From assembly GCA_022764085.1 (NCBI GenBank), contig JALERP010000123.1, positions 1 to 42,915 on the forward strand: a DNA stretch of 42,915 bases. Reading direction: 5' to 3'. Both the position numbers and the translations under genes were made by a program. This stretch comes from Prevotella sp. (lineage in GTDB: Bacteria; Bacteroidota; Bacteroidia; Bacteroidales; Bacteroidaceae). Positions 41,754 through 42,915 of this stretch are shown here, one piece after another (position 1 is the first letter of the stretch; the number at the start of each line of letters is the position of its first letter). The notes beneath the pieces were generated by a model that did no database searches, was not told the DNA's origin, and saw only the letters and a program-made list of their open reading frames with translations.

Positions 41754-42626
41754 TTAGTCATCATAAATGATACGCATAGTCCTGGGAGCGTAGAAATGGT
41801 TCACAGGCCCGTGTCCGCTACCTATCTCCACCTCAGCTCCTGCAATGAGAGCCGATGTGAGCCAGTACTTGGCTTTGTCAATAGCCTGGTTAATACCCAA
41901 TCCCATGGCAAGATTTGAAGCGATGGCAGCCGATAGCGTGCATCCCGTACCGTGGGTGTTGCGTGTTTCCACTGTTTCGCTCTCGAATGAATCACCAAAC
42001 ATGGCGGTTAATTCGCTCTCACGGGATTCCGTTTTGCGTACTGGGCAATAAAGCATGTCAACCTTTTTCTCTCCTTCTATATGTCCACCTTTTATTAATA
42101 CAGCCCCGGCACGCTTTGAGAGTATTATGCCTGCCACATCATTCATGGATTCTTCATCGGTAATTTTCTTCCCTGCCAGGATTTCGGCTTCGTATATGTT
42201 TGGAGTGATTAGTGTTGACATCGGGAGCAGTTTCTCGATAAACACTTTTATTGCGTCGTCCTGCATCAGTTTTGACCCGCTTGTAGATACCATAACAGGG
42301 TCAACCACGATATTGATATTTTCGATATCGTAGTCGGCGAGGGTGTCTGCAATAGCCTTGATGGTGTCTGCATCATTCACCATCCCGATCTTTACAGCAT
42401 TTGGCTTGATGTCATCCATTACTGCGCGTATCTGTCCTGCCACGATTTCTGGTGGAACGGCATGTACGGCAGTCACGCCCAGTGTGTTTTGCACTGTTAT
42501 GGCGGTAATGGCTGACGCAGCATAGCATCCGAGAGCCGAAATGGTCTTGATGTCAGCTTGTATTCCCGCACCGCCGCTACTGTCGCTGCCCGCAATGCTC
42601 AGAACTGCGATATATCTTGCATCCAT
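41754..42626 (-). CDS. thiD: Hydroxymethylpyrimidine/phosphomethylpyrimidine kinase
   Basis: 'LSIAGSDSSGGAGIQADIKTISALGCYAASAITAITVQNTLGV', 'RNTHGTGCTLSAAIAS'. Confidence 0.96.
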   Translation of the reverse strand: MDARYIAVLSIAGSDSSGGAGIQADIKTISALGCYAASAITAITVQNTLGVTAVHAVPPEIVAGQIRAVMDDIKPNAVKIGMVNDADTIKAIADTLADYDIENINIVVDPVMVSTSGSKLMQDDAIKVFIEKLLPMSTLITPNIYEAEILAGKKITDEESMNDVAGIILSKRAGAVLIKGGHIEGEKKVDMLYCPVRKTESRESELTAMFGDSFESETVETRNTHGTGCTLSAAIASNLAMGLGINQAIDKAKYWLTSALIAGAEVEIGSGHGPVNHFYAPRTMRIIYDD

Positions 42627-42628
42627 TT

Positions 42629-42852
42629 TTAATTCTTAATTCTTAATTCTTAACTCTTAACTTTTAATTCTTAATTTTTAATTCTTAATTTTATTTGAAC
42701 ACAGAGACACAGAGGCACAGAGTTTTTTGTTTTTTAAACACAAAGACACAAAGAGACTATGTCTTTTTTGGTATCGGAAGATACAGAGAGCAGCTAAAGC
42801 TGCTTTACAAAGCCCACAAAGTTTTTCGTCCGCAATGTTTTTCATCCGCAAG
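42629..42852 (-). repeat. Composite intergenic repeat, copy 3 (inverted relative to copies 1/2), upstream of thiD
   Basis: Minus strand: cttgcgga...aactttgtgggctttgtaaagcagctttagctgctctctgtatcttccg...tttgtgtctttgtg...ttcaaataaaattaagaattaaaaattaag... up to the thiD ATG. Confidence 0.9.
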
Positions 42853-42915
42853 GCTTTGTGGCGACTTTTAAGTCGCATGTTACCTTTGTATCAGGAAAAA
42901 CCTTTGTTCCTTTGT

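Noticed and set aside
42627-42915. TPP riboswitch upstream of thiD
   Set aside because: No recognisable THI-box CUGAGA core seen on the minus strand; region is filled by repeats. A covariance-model search was not possible.

Overview
The window looks like a Bacteroidales (Prevotella-type) chromosomal segment, mostly housekeeping. I support 32 protein-coding genes, one tRNA-Ser(GGA), a degenerate frameshifted CDS, several terminator-like hairpins, and a consistent set of Bacteroidetes-type TAnnTTTG promoter boxes. In order, the genes are: Na+/H+ antiporter (5'-partial), LolD-like ABC ATPase, S1/CvfB-like protein, asnS, RluB-type pseudouridine synthase with a repetitive RGG/QGGY N-terminus, purB, hflX, DUF4954-like protein, M16 peptidase, class I fumarase, M6 peptidase, TatD, polyprenyl synthetase, TonB, PorQ-like, cmk, SGNH esterase, topB, PorE-like OmpA lipoprotein, ECF sigma plus a small membrane protein, DUF6249-like membrane protein, RsmF-like methyltransferase, thyA, folA, Lrp/AsnC, an ExbB-X-ExbD-ExbD operon, an orphan GAF/PAS histidine kinase, and a thiD-thiE-thiC-thiE2 cluster. 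I see no CRISPR, defence island, prophage or transposase. The most interesting signal is intergenic: a family of 7-8 bp short tandem repeats (AATTAAG, GTGTCTCT/ACACAGAG, AACTTGTC, TTAACTCC), often in inverted pairs. They assemble into composite cassettes, and two near-identical cassettes lie immediately upstream of thyA and thiD in the same orientation relative to the gene.
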